A stretch of 33,694 nucleotides of DNA. Origin: Bolinopsis microptera (taxonomy: Eukaryota > Ctenophora > Tentaculata > Lobata > Bolinopsidae). The position numbers and the translations under genes are program-made. Within the stretch, counting starts at the first letter, position 1, and every line of letters starts with the position of its first letter. The stretch spans positions 1 through 33,694 of the forward strand of contig NW_026971835.1 of NCBI RefSeq assembly GCF_026151205.1. Reading direction: 5' to 3'. This document shows, one piece after another, positions 10,201 to 25,200 of this stretch. The notes under the pieces are model-generated. The model saw nothing but the letters and a program-made list of their open reading frames with translations. It was not told the DNA's origin and did not search any database.

Positions 10201-13200
10201 CTTTAGGGGGGAAAAAAGGGGCCGAAAAATGGGCCGAAAAGGGGGCCAATTTTTTTGGGTGTTTTTCCCCAAATTTTTGGAGATTTTTAAAGCCAGATTT
10301 TCGGGGGGTTTATTTTGGGTGGGGAAAAGGCCCCCAAAAATTTTGGTTTTGGGGGAAATTTGGGGATAGAGGTAGAAAAAAAGGGGATCCCTTTTTGCAA
10401 AAAAACCCCCGGGTTTTTCCCCAAAAATTTAAAATGAAAAAATTTAAAAGATTTTTTTGAAAAAATTTGGAAACAATTTTTGGAAAACCAAGGGAAAAAA
10501 TTTTTTGGAGAAAAATCCCTAAAAATTTCCCCCCAAAAAAAAGGTTCCCCAAAGAGGTTTGGGGGTTTGGGACCCTGGGGTTTATTTTGGAAGAAATTTT
10601 TTCCCCCGGTTTTTTGGACCCTTTCAGGGGGGTAAAAAGGGCCCCCAAAAAAAAGGGCCCCCCAAAAAAAAGGGCCAAATTTTTTTGGGGGTTTTCAAAA
10701 AATTTTTTGATTTCAAAGGGCCGAATTTTTCCCTTTAGTTTGGCTGGGGAACCCCTCCCCAAAAAATTTTTTGGGGGTGGGGGTTTTGCATAAGGTAAAT
10801 AAAAAGTGGGGGTTTCCCTTGCGAAATCCCGGGGGTTCCCCCCGAGTCCCAAAAAGACTTGAAAAGATTTTTTTTTTAAAAAATTGGAAGGGCATTTTTT
10901 GGGAAACCCCTTTGGGGGAAATTTTTTTTGGGACATCCATTTTTTCCGCCCCCAAAAAGTCCCCCCAAAAGGAGGTTTTTTGGGGAAACCCCGGTTGGGT
11001 CCCCGGAAATAAAGTTTAAAACCCGTTAAATTTGGGCCCTTTAAAGGGGGGGAAAAAATGGGCCGGGAAAAATTTGGGGCCCAAAAAGGGGGGAATTTTC
11101 GGGGGGGTTTCAAATTTTGAGATTTTCCCAAAACCAAAAAATTTTCGGGGTTTTTTTTGGGGGGCTGGGACATGGCCCCAAATTGGTTTTGGGGGGTTTT
11201 TTTTTGCAAAAAGGGGTTGTTAAAAAAGTGGGGAAACCGTTTTGGAAAAAAACCGTGGTTCCCCCCCAAAATCAAAAATTTACTTGAAAAATTTTTTTTA
11301 AAAAAAAAGGGGAACCCCCTTTTTGGAAACCCCTTTTGGAAAAAATTTTTTGGGGAACCCCCATTTTTCCGGCCCTAAAAAAACCCCCCTCCAATGAGTT
11401 TGGTTTTGGGACCCCTGGTTTGATCTTTGGGAAATACCTTTTACCCAAATTTTTTTTTGGAGCCTTCAGGGGGGAAAAAAAGGGGCCCGAAAAATGGGCC
11501 GAAAAAAGGGGGTTTTTCCCGGGTTGGGGTTTTCAAATTTGAAAAATTTTCCAAAAAACCCGATTTTTTGGCCCTTTTGTTGGCCTTTGGGCCAATTCCC
11601 CAAAAATTGGGGGGGGGGGTGAGTTTCAAGAAGGGAAATACAAGTTTTAACCCCTTTCAGAAAAACCCCGGGTTTTCCCCCAAAAAATTAAAAAAGACTT
11701 GAAAAAAAATTTTTTTGGAAAAAAATTGGGGGACCCTTTTTGGAAAAACCCAAAAAAATTTTTTTGGAACAAACCATATTTTTTGCCCCCAAAAAAGTCC
11801 CCCCCCCAATGGAGGGTTTTTGGCCAAACCCTTGGGTTTTTATCCCGGGGAAATTAAAAATTACCCATTTTTTTTTTGGGGGCCTTTTTAGGGGGAAAAT
11901 TGGGGCCCCAAAAAATTTGGGGCCCAAAAGGGGGGAATTTTTTGGGTGTTTTTTTTAAATTTGGAAGGGTTTTTAAAAACCGATTTTCCGGGGGTTAAAA
12001 TTTGGGGTTGGGGGCAAAAGCCCCCCAAATTTGGGGGGGTGAATTTTCATAGAAAATAGTACAAATGGGGAAAACCTTGGCAGAAAAAACCCCCCCGGGT
12101 TTTTTTCCCAAAAATTCCCAAAAAAGAAATTTTAAAAAAATTTTGTAAAAAAATTTGGGGACCGTTTGGAATCCCCCGGGAAAATTTTTTTGGGGACATC
12201 CAAAATTCCCCCCCTAAAACTCTCCAATTAGTTTTTTTGGGGGGGCCAAAACCCTTTTTGGAAAATTTTTTTGGGAAATTTTCTTTTTAAAACCCAAATT
12301 TATTTTGGAAACCTTCCCCGGGGGAAAATTGGGGAAAAAAAAGGGCCCGAAAAGGGGCCCCTTTTTGGGGGTGTTTTTCCAAAAAAATTTGGGAATTTTT
12401 AAAGCCCCAAATTTTTTTGGCTTTAAATTTGGGGTGGGACAAAAGCCCCCAAAATTTGGTTTGGGGGGTATGGTTGGGAAAAAGAAGGTGTACAATTTTT
12501 GATTTCCCTTGGGAGAAAATTCCCCGGGGGGCCCAAAAAATTTAAAATGAACCTTGGGAAAAGGAAATTTTTTTGGAAAAAATTGGGAGACCCTTTTGGA
12601 ATCCCCCTTTTTGGGAAAAAATTTTTTTTGGGGACACCAAAATTTTCGGCCCCTTTAAAAAGGCCCAAAAGAGTTTTTGGTTTTGGGACCCGGGTTTTAT
12701 CTTTAAGGTTTCCCTTTCCATTTTTTTTGGGGCCTTCAGGGGGGAAAAAAGGGGGCCCCAAAAAAAAAGGGGCCCCAAAAGGGGGAAAATTTTTTGGGTG
12801 TTTTTAAATTTTTGGGAAATTTTAAAGCCAGAATTTTTTTTGGCTTTTTTGTTTGGGGGGCCCCCTTTGGGGGGGAAAGGGCCCAAATTTTGGGGGTGGG
12901 TGATTTTTCCCAAAAAAAGGTAGTTTCAAGTTTGGGGTTCCCCTTTTTCCCGAAAAACCGGGTTTTCCCCCAAGGGGTTTTAAAAAAAAGACTTTTTAAA
13001 AGATTTTTTTGAAAAATTTTGGAAAACCATTTTTAAACCCCCTTTGGGAAAATTTTTTGGAGAAAAAACCAAAAATTTTCCCCCCCCAAAAAAAGTCCCC
13101 CCCCCAAAAGATTTTTGGTTGGGACCCTGGTTTTTATCGGGAATAATTTTCCATTTTTTTGGGGCCCCTTTAGGGGGAAAAATGGGGCCCGAAAAATGGG

Positions 13201-16200
13201 GGCCCAAAAGGGGGCCCCTTTTTTTGGGGGTGGTTTTTTCCCCAAATTTTAGAAATTTTAAAGGCCCCGATTTTCCCGGGTTTAATTTTTTGCTGGGAAA
13301 AAATGCCCCAAATTTGGGGGGGGTTTGGTTGGGGTTTTTTATAGAGGGAAATAAAAAAATTTTGAATTTCCCCCTTGGGAGAAATCCGGGGGGTTTCCCC
13401 AAATTTCCCCAAAATGAAAATTTTACAAGAAAATTTTGTTTAAAAATTTGGAAAACAAATTTTGGGAAACCCCCTTTTAAATTTTTTTTAGGGCTTTCCA
13501 AAAATTTGGGGTTTCCCCCCCCCAAAAAAAAAATCCCCCAAATTTGTTTTGGGGTTTGGGGGACCCCCGGGGGTTTATTCCCCGGAAAATAAAAGTTACC
13601 AGTTTTTTTTGGGACCTTTTTAGGGGGGAAAAATGGGGCCCCCAAAAAAGGGGCCCCCAAAAAGGGGCCCAAATTTCCCGGGGGGGTTTTCCCCAAAAAT
13701 TGGGGAAATTTCAAAACCGATTTTTTCCCTTTAGTTTGGGGGTGGGACCCCTGCCCCAAAGGGGGGGGGGTTGGGGGTTTTTCATAAGGATTAAAAAGTG
13801 GTTCCGTTGCAAAAAAAAATCCGGGTTTCCCCAAAGTCAAAATGACTTAAAAAAAATTTTTGTGAAAAAAATTGGGGACCCCTTTTGGAAAACCCTGGGA
13901 AAATTTTTTTTGGAACATCCATTTTTCGGGCCCCCCAAAAGTCCCCAATTTATTTGGGGTTGGCACCCTGGGGGTTATCTGGGAAAGGGGAAAATTTTCC
14001 AAATTATTTTGGGGGGCCTTTAGGGGGAAAAAAAGGGGGCCGGGAAAAAAAGGGGGGCCCAAAAAGGGGCCTTTTTTTGGGGTTTTTTTAAATTTTGAGA
14101 TTTCAAAAGCCCGAATTTTCGGGCCTTTTTGTTGGCTGGGAACCCCCCGGGCCCCCCCCCCAAAATTGGGGGGGGGGTGAGGTTTTTTATAAGGTTAAAT
14201 AAAAAAAGTGTGATCCCCTTTTTTCAGAAAAACCCGGGGGTTCCCCCAAAAAACAAAAAAAAGGAAAATTTTAAAAGATTTGGGGAAAAAAAATTTGGGG
14301 ACCCAAAATTTTGGAATCCATTTTTGGAAATTTTTTTTTTGGGGGACTTCCCATATTTCCCCCCCTAAAAAAGTCCCCCCCCCCCAAAAAAAATTTTTTT
14401 GGTTTTTCAAACCCCCCGGTTTGGGGCGGAAAAAACTTTACCATTTAAATTTGGAGCCCTTTAGGGGGAAAATGGGCCAAAAAAAGGGCCCAAAAGGGGC
14501 CCCTTTTTTTTGGGGGGGGTTTTTCAATTTTTAAAATTTTTAAAGGGCCCGAAAATTTTGGGGGTTTAAAGTTTGGGCTGGGAAAATGCCCCCCAAATTT
14601 GGTTTTGGGGGGGAGTTTTCCAAAAAAGGTTAATTAAAAATGTTGAAACCGTTTTCAGAAAATCCCCGGTTTTTCCCCGATTCAAAAATTTAAATTTTTT
14701 AAAAATTTTTGTTAAAAATTGGAGACATTTTTGGAAAACCAGGGGAAAAAATTTTTTTGGAAAACAAACCTTAAATTTCCCCCCTAAAACGGTCCCCCCC
14801 CAATGGTTTTGGGTTTGGGAACCCCTGGTTTTTAAACTGGAATTAAAAATTTTCCAGGTTTTTTTTTGGGGCCCCTTTAGGGGGGGGAAAAAAGGGCCCG
14901 GGAAAAATGGGCCCCAAAAAGGGGGCTTTTTCCCGGGGGTTTTTTCAAAAAATTTTGGGGGAAATTTCCAAAAACCAGATTTTTTCCCCGGGTTTTGTTT
15001 GGGGGGGAAAAAATTGGGCCCCCCAAATTTTTGGGTGGGGTTTTAAAGGTTTTCAAAGAGGGAGTAACAAGTGGGATCCGTTTTTTCCCGAAAATCCGGG
15101 GGTTTCCCAAAGTTTTAAAAATTTAACCCTTTTAAAAGATTTTTTGGGGGAAAAAATTTGGGGGGACATTTTTTGGGGAAAACCAATTTTGGAAATTTTT
15201 TTGGAGACCCCAAAAATTTTTTGGCCCCCCCAAAAAAGGTTTTCCCCAAAGGGGTTTTGGGGTTTGGCCAAAACCCCTGGTTTTTTCTTTTTAAATTAAT
15301 TTCCATTTTTGGGGGCCCCCCCCAGGGGGAAAAAGGGGGGCCCAAAAAAGGGCCCCCAAAAGGGGGGAAAAAATTTTCGGGGGTTGTTGCAAAGTTGAAA
15401 AAATTTCCCCCAAACCCCCGATTTTTCCGGGCTTTTGTTTTTTGGGGGGAACCAAAGGGGCCCAAATTGGGTTTTGGGGTGAAGGGTTGGGAAAAAAGGT
15501 TTTTCAAGGGGTGATCCCCTTTTTCAGAAATCCGGGTTCCCAAGATTCAAAAATGACTTGGGAAAAAATTTTTTTTAAAAAAATTGGGGCATTTTTTGGA
15601 AAACCCCTGGGAAAATTTTTTTTGGAAAACTCCCAAAATTTTTCCCCAAAACGTCCCCCAAATGAGTTTTTTGGGGTTTTGGCCAACCCCCCTTTTGACT
15701 GGGGAAATACGGGTTAAACCCGTTTTTTTTTGAAAGGGCCCCTTTCCCGGGGGGAAAAAAAAGGGGGCCGAAAAAATGGGGCCCCCAAAAGGGGGATTTT
15801 TTTGGGGTGTTTTTCCCCCAAAATTTTTTTAAATTTTCCCCCCAATCCCAAATTTTTCGGCTTTAAATTTTTGGGTTGGGGGCAAAGGCCCAAATTGGTG
15901 TGGGGATTTTCAATAGAGGTAAAATACAAAGTGGGGGATCCCCTTTTTTTAAAAAAAATCCGGGGTTTTTCCCCCAAAATTTAAAAAAAGCCTTGAAAAG
16001 AAATTTTGTGGGAAAAATTTTTAACAAATTTTGGGAATCCCAAATTGGGAAATTTTTTTTTTTGGAAAACACCAATTTTTTGCCCCCAAAAAAAAGTCCC
16101 CCCAAGAAATTTTGGGTTTTGGGGAACCCCCGGTTTTTTTTCGGGAAGTACGTTTCCATTAAAATTTGGGGCCCCCTTCAGGGGGGGGGAAAAAAGGGCC

Positions 16201-19200
16201 GAAAAATTTGGGGGCCCCAAAAAAGGGGCAAATTTTCCCGGGGGTTTTTTTCCAAAAATTTGAAAAATTTCCCAAAAACCGAATTTTTTTTAGGCTTAAA
16301 TTTTTCCCCGGGGACATTCCCAAATTGGGGGGTTTTGGGTTTAGGGTTTGGGAAAAAAGGTTAAAATTAACAAGTGTTTAAATTTTCCTTTGCCTGAAAA
16401 CCGGGTTTCCCAAATTTAAAATGACTTTTAAAAGATTTTTGTAAAAAATTTTAAAACCAAAATTTTGGAAATCCATGGGAAATTTTTTTTGGGGGAAAAC
16501 CCCCAAAAACGCCCCAAAAAATCCCCCCAATGAGGTTTTTTGGGGTTGGCAACCCCCCGGGGGTTTATTTGGAAGTAAATTTACCATTTTTTTGGGGGCC
16601 CTTCGGGGGGAAAAAAAAGGGGGGCCCCCAAAAAAATTTGGGCCCAAAAAAGGGGGGAATTTCCGGGGTTTTTTTTTTCCCAAAATTTTAAAATTGGTTT
16701 AAAAACCCAAAATTTTTTTGGCCTTTGGTTTTTTTTTTGGGTTTGGGAAAAATGCCCCAAATTTGGGGGGGGGGTTTTGGGTTGGGAAAAAGGGGAGGAA
16801 AAAAAGTGTTTTTATCCCTTTTTTGGGAAAAACCCCGGGGGTTCCCCCCAAAATTCCCAAAAAACTTTTAAAAAAGGAAATTTTTTAAAAAAAAAATTTG
16901 GGGAAAATTTTTGGGGGAAACCAAAGGGGGGAAATTTTTTGGGGCAATCCCAAATTTCCCCCCCTAAAACTTTTCCCCAAATTTTTGGGTTGGCACCCTG
17001 GGGTTTTTAAACCGGAAAGGGCGTTTTTTTCCCGTTTTTTTTTTGGGGGGGGCCCCAGGGGGGGAAAAATTGGGGCCCAAAAAAAAGGGCCCCAAAAAAG
17101 GGGCCCTTTTTTTGGGGGGGTTTTTCCCCCAAATTTTAGGATTTTCCCAAAACCCCAAATTTCCTTTTTGTTTTGGCTGGGACCCCTTCCCAAATTGGGG
17201 GTGGGGGGGAGGGGTTTTTTAGAGGAGTAAAAAAAGGTGTTTCCCTTTTTTCAAAAAATCCCCCGGGTTTTTTCCCAAAAATTTTAAAATTACCCTTTTA
17301 AAAAAAAAAATTTTGGTTAAAAATTTGGGGGAAAATTTTTTTGGGGAAAAAAATTTGGGGGTTTTTTTGGGGGAAAATCCCAAAATTTTCGCCCTAAAAC
17401 GTCCCCCCAAAATTTGGATGGGAAACCCCGGTTGATCCGGGAATATTTTTAACCCTTTTTTTTGGGGCCCCTTTAGGGGGAAAATTTGGGCCGAAAAAAA
17501 TTTTGGGCCCCGGGGGAAAGGGGCCAAAATTTTTGGGTTTTTTTCAAAATGTGAATTTTTTAAAAAAAAGGGCCGGAAATTTTTTGGGTTTAGGGTTTTG
17601 GGTGGGAAAATTCCCCCAAATTGGGGGTTGGGTGATTGGGTAGAGGAAGGGGGAAAAAGTTTTTGGTCCGTTGCAGGGAAAACCGGGTTTCCCCCCAAAA
17701 TTTTTTAAAAAAGGGGCTTGGAAAAAAATTTTTTTTAAAAAAAAAAAGGGGGCATTTTGGGGAAACCATTGGAAAAATTTTTTTTTGGAGACATCCAAAT
17801 TTTTCCCCCCCTTTAAAACCTTTTCCCCAAAGAATTTTGGTTTTTGGGACCCGGGTTTATCTGGGGAAATAAGTTACCAAATTTTTTTGGGGCCTTTCAG
17901 GGGGGGAAAAAGGGGGCCCCCAAAAAATGGGGGCCCAAAAGGGGCCCTTTTTCGGGTTTTTTCAAATTTTGAGATTTTCCAAAAAACCAGATTTTTCGGG
18001 CTTTTTTTTTGGCGGGGACATTCCCCCCAAAATTTGGGGGGGTGGGTTGTTTTTTTCATGGGGGTTTTTACAAGGGGGGTGGGATTCCGGTTTTCAGAAA
18101 ATCCGGGGTTTCCCCGATTCAAAATACTTTTAAAAGAAAAATTTTTTGAAAAATTTGGAGAACCCTTTTGGAATCCTTGGGAAAAATTTTTTGGAGACTT
18201 CCGGGTGTTTTGGCCCCCCCCAAAAAACCCCCCCTTTTCCCCCCAAAGATTTTTTTGGTTTTGGGCCCCCCGGTTTTAAAACGGAAGAAATTTTAAAACC
18301 CGTTATTTTTGGGGGGCCCCTTTAGGGGGAAAAAAGGGGCCCCCAAAAAAAAAGGGCCCCGAAAAGGGGCCAAATTTTCGGGTTTTTTTTTCAAATTTTT
18401 TGATTTCCCAAAAAGGGGGCCAGGAGGGGGTTTTGGGGGTTTTAAGGTTTGGCTGGGAAAAAAATTCCCCAAAATTTGGGGGTGGTGGGGTTTTTTCAAG
18501 AGGTTTTGTAAAAGTGTATCCTTGCAAAAAAATCCGGGTTTTCCCCAAGATTCAAAAAAGCTTGGAAAAAGGAAAATTTTTAAAAAATTGGGGGAACCCT
18601 TTTTTGGGAAACCCCTGGGGAAAAAAATTTTGGGAAAACATCCCAAAATTTCGCCCAAAAAAAGTCCCCCCAAATTTAGTTTTTTTGGGGTTTTTCCACC
18701 CCCCGGTTTTTTTAAAACCCGGAAAATAAAGTTAAAAAAAACCCGGGTTTTTTGGGGCCTTTAAGGGGGAAAAAAAGGGGCCGGGAAAAAGGCCCCCCCA
18801 AAGGGGGGAAAATTTTCCCGGGGGTTTTTTTAAAAAAAATTTGAGATTTTTAAAGGCCCGAAATTTTTTGGCTTTAAGTTTGCTTGGGGGCCTGCCCCCC
18901 AAGGAAATTTTTTTTTGGGTTTTAAGGTTTCAAAAAGGGAAAATTAAAAAGTGGGGGAAACCTTTCAAAACTCCCCCGGGTTTTTCCCAAAATTCAAAAA
19001 AGGGGTTGAAAAGATTTTTGTGAAAAATTGGAGACATTTTTGGGAATCCAAGGAATTTTTTTGGGAGAAAATCCATAATTTTTGCCCCCCCAAAACCCCT
19101 CCCCCCCAAAGAGTTTTTGGGTTTTTGGCCAAACCCCGGTTTATCCCGAAATAAAAGGGTTTCCCTTTAAATTTGGGGCCCCCCCAGGGGGGAAAATTTT

Positions 19201-22200
19201 GGGGCCCCCCAAAAATGGGGCCCAAAAAAGGGGGGAAAATTTTTGGGTTTTTTTCAAATTTGAATTTTTAAAAACCAATTTTTTGGGTTTTTGTTGGCCG
19301 GGGGCATGCCCAAAATTTGGGGGGGTGGGGGTTTTCCTAGAGGAAAAACAAATTGGACCCCGGTTTTCCCGAAAAAAACCGGGGGTTTCCCCAAATTCCA
19401 AAAAAGACCCTTTTTTAAAAGATTTTGGGGAAAAAATTTTGGGGGACAAATTTTTTGGGAAACCATGGGAAAAAATTTTTGGGGACCTCCATTTTTCCCC
19501 CCTAAAACGGGCCCCCCCAAAGGGGTTTTTTTTTGGCACCCTTGGGGGTTTAAACTGGGAAAAAACGTTAAACCCTTTATTTGGGGGCCCCAGGGGGGGA
19601 AAAAAATTTCCCCCAAAAAAATTTTGGGCCCAAAAAAGGGGCAAATTTTTTTGGGGGTTTTTTTTTCAAAAATTTTAGATTTTAAAGCCAGATTTTTTTG
19701 GCTTTATTTTTGGCTGGGGAAAGCCCAACTTTGTTGTGGTTGAGTTGGGATAAAAGGTATTTCAAGGGGGTGGTCCGTTCAGAAAAAAGGGTTTTCCCCC
19801 AAAAAGGTGTCAAAAAAAGCTTTAAAAGAAAATTTTTAAAAAAAAATTTTAGACAAAATTTTTTAATCCAATGGGAAAAATTTTTTTTTGGAAAAACCCC
19901 TCCCAAATTTCGGCCCCTAAAAAAAACTCCCCCCCGAGTTTTTGGGTTTTCACCCTTGGGGGGATCTAAAATTAAAGGTTTAAAACCAGTTTAAATTTGG
20001 GGGGCCCTTTTAAAGGGGGAAAATGGGCCCCCAAAAAGGGCCGAAAAGGGCCCCCTTTTCGGGGTGGGTTTTTTTTTAAATTTGAATTTCAAAACCAGAA
20101 ATTTTCCCCGGGTTTTTTTGGGTTGGGGGTGGGACCCTGGCCCCCCCAAAATTGGGGGTGGGTGAAATTTTGCAAAAAGGAGGTAGTAAAAAAAGGGGTT
20201 TTTTTCCGGTTTTCAGGGAAAACCCCGGGGTTTCCCCCAAAATTTAAAAATGAAAATTTTTAAAAAAATTTTTGGGGGAAAAAAATTTGGAGGGCAAAAT
20301 TTTTTAAACCAAAGGGGGGAATTTTTTTTTGGGGCAAAAAATTAAAATTTGGCCCTAAAAAACCCTCTTTCCCAAAAGTTTTTTGGTTTTCAAAACCCCG
20401 GTTGAATCTGGAAAGTAAAGTTACCATTTTGTTTTTTGGGGCCCTTTTAAGGGGGGAAAAATTGGGGCCCAAAAAAAAAGCCCCGAAAAAGGGGGATTTT
20501 TTTTGGGGGTTTTTTCCCAAATTTTGAGTTTTCCAAAAGGCCCAGATTTTTTGGGTTTAAGGTTTTGGCCTTGGGGGGCATGGCCCCCAAATTTTTTTGG
20601 GTGGGGGGAGTTTTTCAAAAAGAGGAAATACCCCTTTTGGTCCGTTTCAAAAAAGGCCGGGTTCCCAAGATTCCAAAAAAGACCCTTTAAAAGATTTTTT
20701 GTGGAAAAAATTGGGGGACATTTTGGAAAACCATGGGAATTTTTTTTTTGGGACATCCAAAATTTCGCCCCCAAAAAAACCTTCCCCCAAAAAGAGTTTT
20801 TTGGTTGGCACCCTGGGGTTTTATTTTTGGAAGAAATTACCAAAGGGGTTTATTTGGGGCCCCCCCAGGGGGGAAAAAAAGGGGCCCCCAAAAAAAGGGG
20901 GCCCCCAAAAAGGGGGATTTTTGGGTGTGTTTTAAATTTTGGGGGAAATTTTAAAAACCCGAATTTTTTTTGGGGGTTTTAAATTTTTTCCGGGAAAAAT
21001 GCCCAAATTTGGGGTGGGGGAGTTTAAAAGAGGTATTTTCAATGGAAAACCCCTTTCAGGAAATCCGGGGGTTTCCCCAAAATTCCAAAATGAAAATTTT
21101 AAAAAAAAAATTTTTTTAAAAAAAAAGGGGGACATTTTTTTTGGGGGTCCATTGGGGGAAATTTTTTTTTTTGGGCCCTCCCCCAAAATTTTCCCCCAAA
21201 AGGGGGGTCCCCCCCAATTTAGTTTTTTTGGTTTTGGCCCCCCCTTTTTTGATCCCGGAAGAAAAATTAAAACCCTTTTTTTTGGGGGCCTTCCCGGGGG
21301 GAAAAAAGGCCGAAAAATGGGCCCCCAAAAAGGGCAATTTTGGGGTTTTTTTTAAAATTTTTTAGATTTCCAAAAAAAAAAAAAACCTTTTCCCAAAAAA
21401 ATTTCCCCCTGGATTCCAAAATGTCCCCCCCCAAAATTTTTTTTCCAAAAAACTTTCAAGTCATTTTTGAAAACCCTTGGGGGAAACCCGGGTTTTCCCC
21501 TTTTCAACCGGGGTCACACTTGGGGAAATACCCTCTAAAAGCAAAAACCAAACCCCCCCACCCCCAATTTTGGGGCCCCCTGTTCCCCAAACCAAAATTT
21601 AAAAACCGAAAAATCGGGCCCTTTGGGGAAATTTTCAAATTTTGGGGAAAAAACCCGAAAAAAAGCCCCCCTTTTTTGGACCCCTTTTTTCCCCCCCCGA
21701 AAAGGGCCCCCCCAAAAAAACTGCTAACGTACCCTTTCCCGATCCCAAACCCGGGTGCCCCAAACCAAAATTTATTGGAAAAAGTTTTAGGGCGAAAATT
21801 TTTTTGGATGTTTTCCCAAAAAAAACCCAAAGGAATTTCCAAAAAAGTCCCCCCCAATTTTTTACAAATCTTTTTCAAGGGCCTTTTGAATTTTTTGGGG
21901 AACCCCGGATTTTTTGCAAAAAAGGATTTACAAATTGGAAAATACCTCTAAATTCCCCAAAACCCCCCCCCCACCAAAATTTTGGGGAAAGTCCCCCCGC
22001 CCAAATAAAAACCCCAAAAAAACTGGCTTTTTAAAAAACTCAAAATTTTTAAAAAAACCCGAAAAAAGGCCCCCTTTTTTCCCCGGCCCCAATTTTTTTC
22101 CCCCCCCCCTGAAAAGCCCCCAAAAACTGGTAACCGAAATTTTTCCCGATCCAAAACCCGGGGGCCAAAACCCCCAACCTTCCCCTTTGGGGGACCTTTT

Positions 22201-25200
22201 TTTTTGGGGGAAAATTTGGAAAACTCCCCCAAAAAATTTCCCCCTGGATTCCCCAAAAAGTCTCCAATTTTTTTAAAAAATCTTTTCAAGTTCCCTTTTG
22301 AAACTTTTTGGGAAAACCCGGGGTTTCTGCAACGGAAACACCCCTTTTTTCTACCCTTATGCAAAATCACCCCCCAAACCAAATTGGGGGAAAGCCCCCG
22401 CCCCCAAAAAAGCCGAAAATCCTTTGGGTTTTTGAAATCTCCCAAAAAAATTTTAAAACACCCCCAAAAAGCCCCTTTTCGGGGGGGGCCCCTTTTCCCC
22501 CCCCCGAACCCTAAAAAACTGGGTTTAACCCTTAAATTCCCCCGATCAACCGGGTGCCCCAAACCAAAAAAATCATTGGAAACGGTTTTTTGGGGGAAAT
22601 ATGGATTCCCCCCAAAAAATTCCCCTGGGAAAAAATTCCCCAAAAAAGGGCCCCCAATTTTTTTTTTCAAAAATCTTTTCAAAGACAAATTTTGAATTCT
22701 TGGGAACCCCCGGGTTTCCTGCCCAAAGGATTCCAAAACTTTTACAACCCTCTATTTCAAAATCCCCCCACACCCAAATTTTGGGGATGTTTCCCCCGCC
22801 AACTAAACCCCCAAAAAACTTGGGTTTTTTAAATCCCCAAATTTGAAAAACAACCCCCAAAAGGGGCCCCCTTTCGGTTTTTTTTCCCCCTTTCCCCCCT
22901 TAATCCCCCCCAAAAAACTGGTAAACCCTAAATTCCCAGATCAACCCCGGGGCCAACCAAACTCAATTTGGAAAACGGGTTTTTTGGGGGGAAATAATGG
23001 GGTGTCCCAAAAAAAAATTCCCATTTTCCCCAAAATTTTTCCCCCCAATTTTTTTTACAAAAAAACCCTTTTTTAAGGGCCCCTTTTGAATCTTGGGAAC
23101 CCGGAAAAATTTTTTGGGAAAAAGGAAAAAACACTTGGTTTCTACCTCTAGGGCCAAATCACCCCACACCCAAATTTGGGGGAAGGGCCCCCCCGCCAAA
23201 ATTTAAAGGGCCCAAAATCGGGGTTTTTTAAAAAAACCCCCAAAATTTTTTAAAAACACCCGAAAAAAGCCCCTTTTCGGCCCCAAAATTTCCCCCCCCG
23301 GGAAATCCCCCCAAAAAACCCGGGAACGTACTTCCCCGAAACCCAACCCCGGGGCCAACCAAAAAACCCTTGGGGAAAAGTTTTAGGGCGAAAATTTTTG
23401 GGAAAAGTTCCCCCCCAAAAAAAAATTCCCCAAAGGATTTTTCCCAAAAAGGCCCCCCCAATTTTTTTTTCCCAAAAACTTTTTTTAAGTTCCCTTTTTA
23501 AAAACTTTGGGGGAACCCCCCGGAAAATTTTTTGGCCCAAAGGAAACACACTTTTTCAAACCCCAATGCAAAAATCACCCCACACCAATTTGGGGCATTT
23601 CCCCCCCGCCAACAAAGCCGAAAAACTTTGGCCCCTTTTAAAAAAACAAATTTTTTAAAAAAAACCCGAAAATGGCCCCCCCTTTCCGGGCCCCCTTTTT
23701 TTCCCCCCCCCGAAGGCCCCCAAAAAACTGGAAAATACTTTCCAAAACAACCCCGGTGGGCCCCCCCAAACCATTTGGGGGGAAACCCCTTTTAGGGGGA
23801 AAATTTTGGAAGGTTTCCCCCCCCAAAAAATTCCCATGGGAAAATTTTCCCAAAAATTTTCCCCCCCAATTTTTTTCCCAAAAACTTTTTTAATCATTTT
23901 TTAATCTTGGGGGAAACCCCGGGTTTTCTGCAACGAAAACCCCACTTTTACTTTCCCCCAAGCAAACCACCCACACCAAAATTTTGGGGAAAATTTCCCG
24001 CCAACTAAAAACCCGAAAATCCCGGGTTTTTAAAAAACTTTAAATTTTTGAAAACACCCGAAAAAGGGCCCCCCTTTTTTTTGGCCCCCCTTTTCCCGGG
24101 CCCCCCTTCCCCCCCCTGAAGGCCCCCAAAAAAAATGGTAAAGTCCCTTCCCCAAAAAACCAGGGTTTCCCCCCAAACCCCTTGGAAAACGGTTTTTTAG
24201 GGCCCAAATAAAAGATTCCCCAAAAAATTCCCCCTGGATTTTCCAAAAAATTTTCCCCCCCCAATTTTTTTAAAAAAATCTTTTTTAAGGGCATTTTGAA
24301 TCTTGGGGGAAAACCCCGGGTTTTTTGCAAACCGGGACACAAATTGTCCTACCTCTAGCAAAATCAACCCCCCACCAATTTTTTGGGCCCTTCCCCCCGC
24401 CCAAATAAAGCCCGGGAAAAACGGCCCCTTTTGGGAAAACTCAAATTTGAAAAACCAAAACCCCAAAATGCCCCCCTTTTTGGCCCCATTTTTCGGCCCC
24501 CTTTTTCCCCCCCCGAAGGCCCCAAATAACTGGTAAAAGGGGAAATTCCAATCAACCAGGGTGCCAACCAAAAATCCAAATTTGGGGACGTTTTAGGGGG
24601 GGAAAAAAATGGGGTGTCCTTCCCCCAAAAAAAATTTTTCCCCCGGGTTCCAAAAAAAGGTTCCTTTCCCAATTTTTTTACCAAAAAACCTTTTTTTAAG
24701 TTCCCCTTTTTTAATCTTGGGAAACCCTGGATTTCCCGGGAAAGGGGTCACACCCTTTTTTAAATTTCCCTAATTTCAATCCAAACCCCCACCAATTTGG
24801 GGCCAAAAGTCCCACCCCAAATAAAAACCAAAAATCTTGGGTTTTAAAAAACTTTAAATTTAAAAAAACCCGAAAATGCCCCCCTTTTTGGGCCCAATTT
24901 TTTTTTGGGGCCCTTTTTCCCCCCCTGAAGGCCCCCAAAAAAACTGGGGAAAGTAAATTCCCCGATCAAACCCGGGGGGCCCCCAAACCAAAAATCCTTT
25001 GGAGACGGTTTTTTAAGGGGGAAATATGGATGTTCCCCCCAAAAAATTTCCCATTTGGGGTTTCCAAAAATTTTTCTCCAATTTTTTTAAAAACTTTTTT
25101 AAGAAAATTTTTTGAAAACTTGGGGAAAACCCGGAAATTTTTGCCCCAAGGAAACAAACTTTTGGGGAAATAAACCCCTAAAGCAAATCACCCACAAAAC

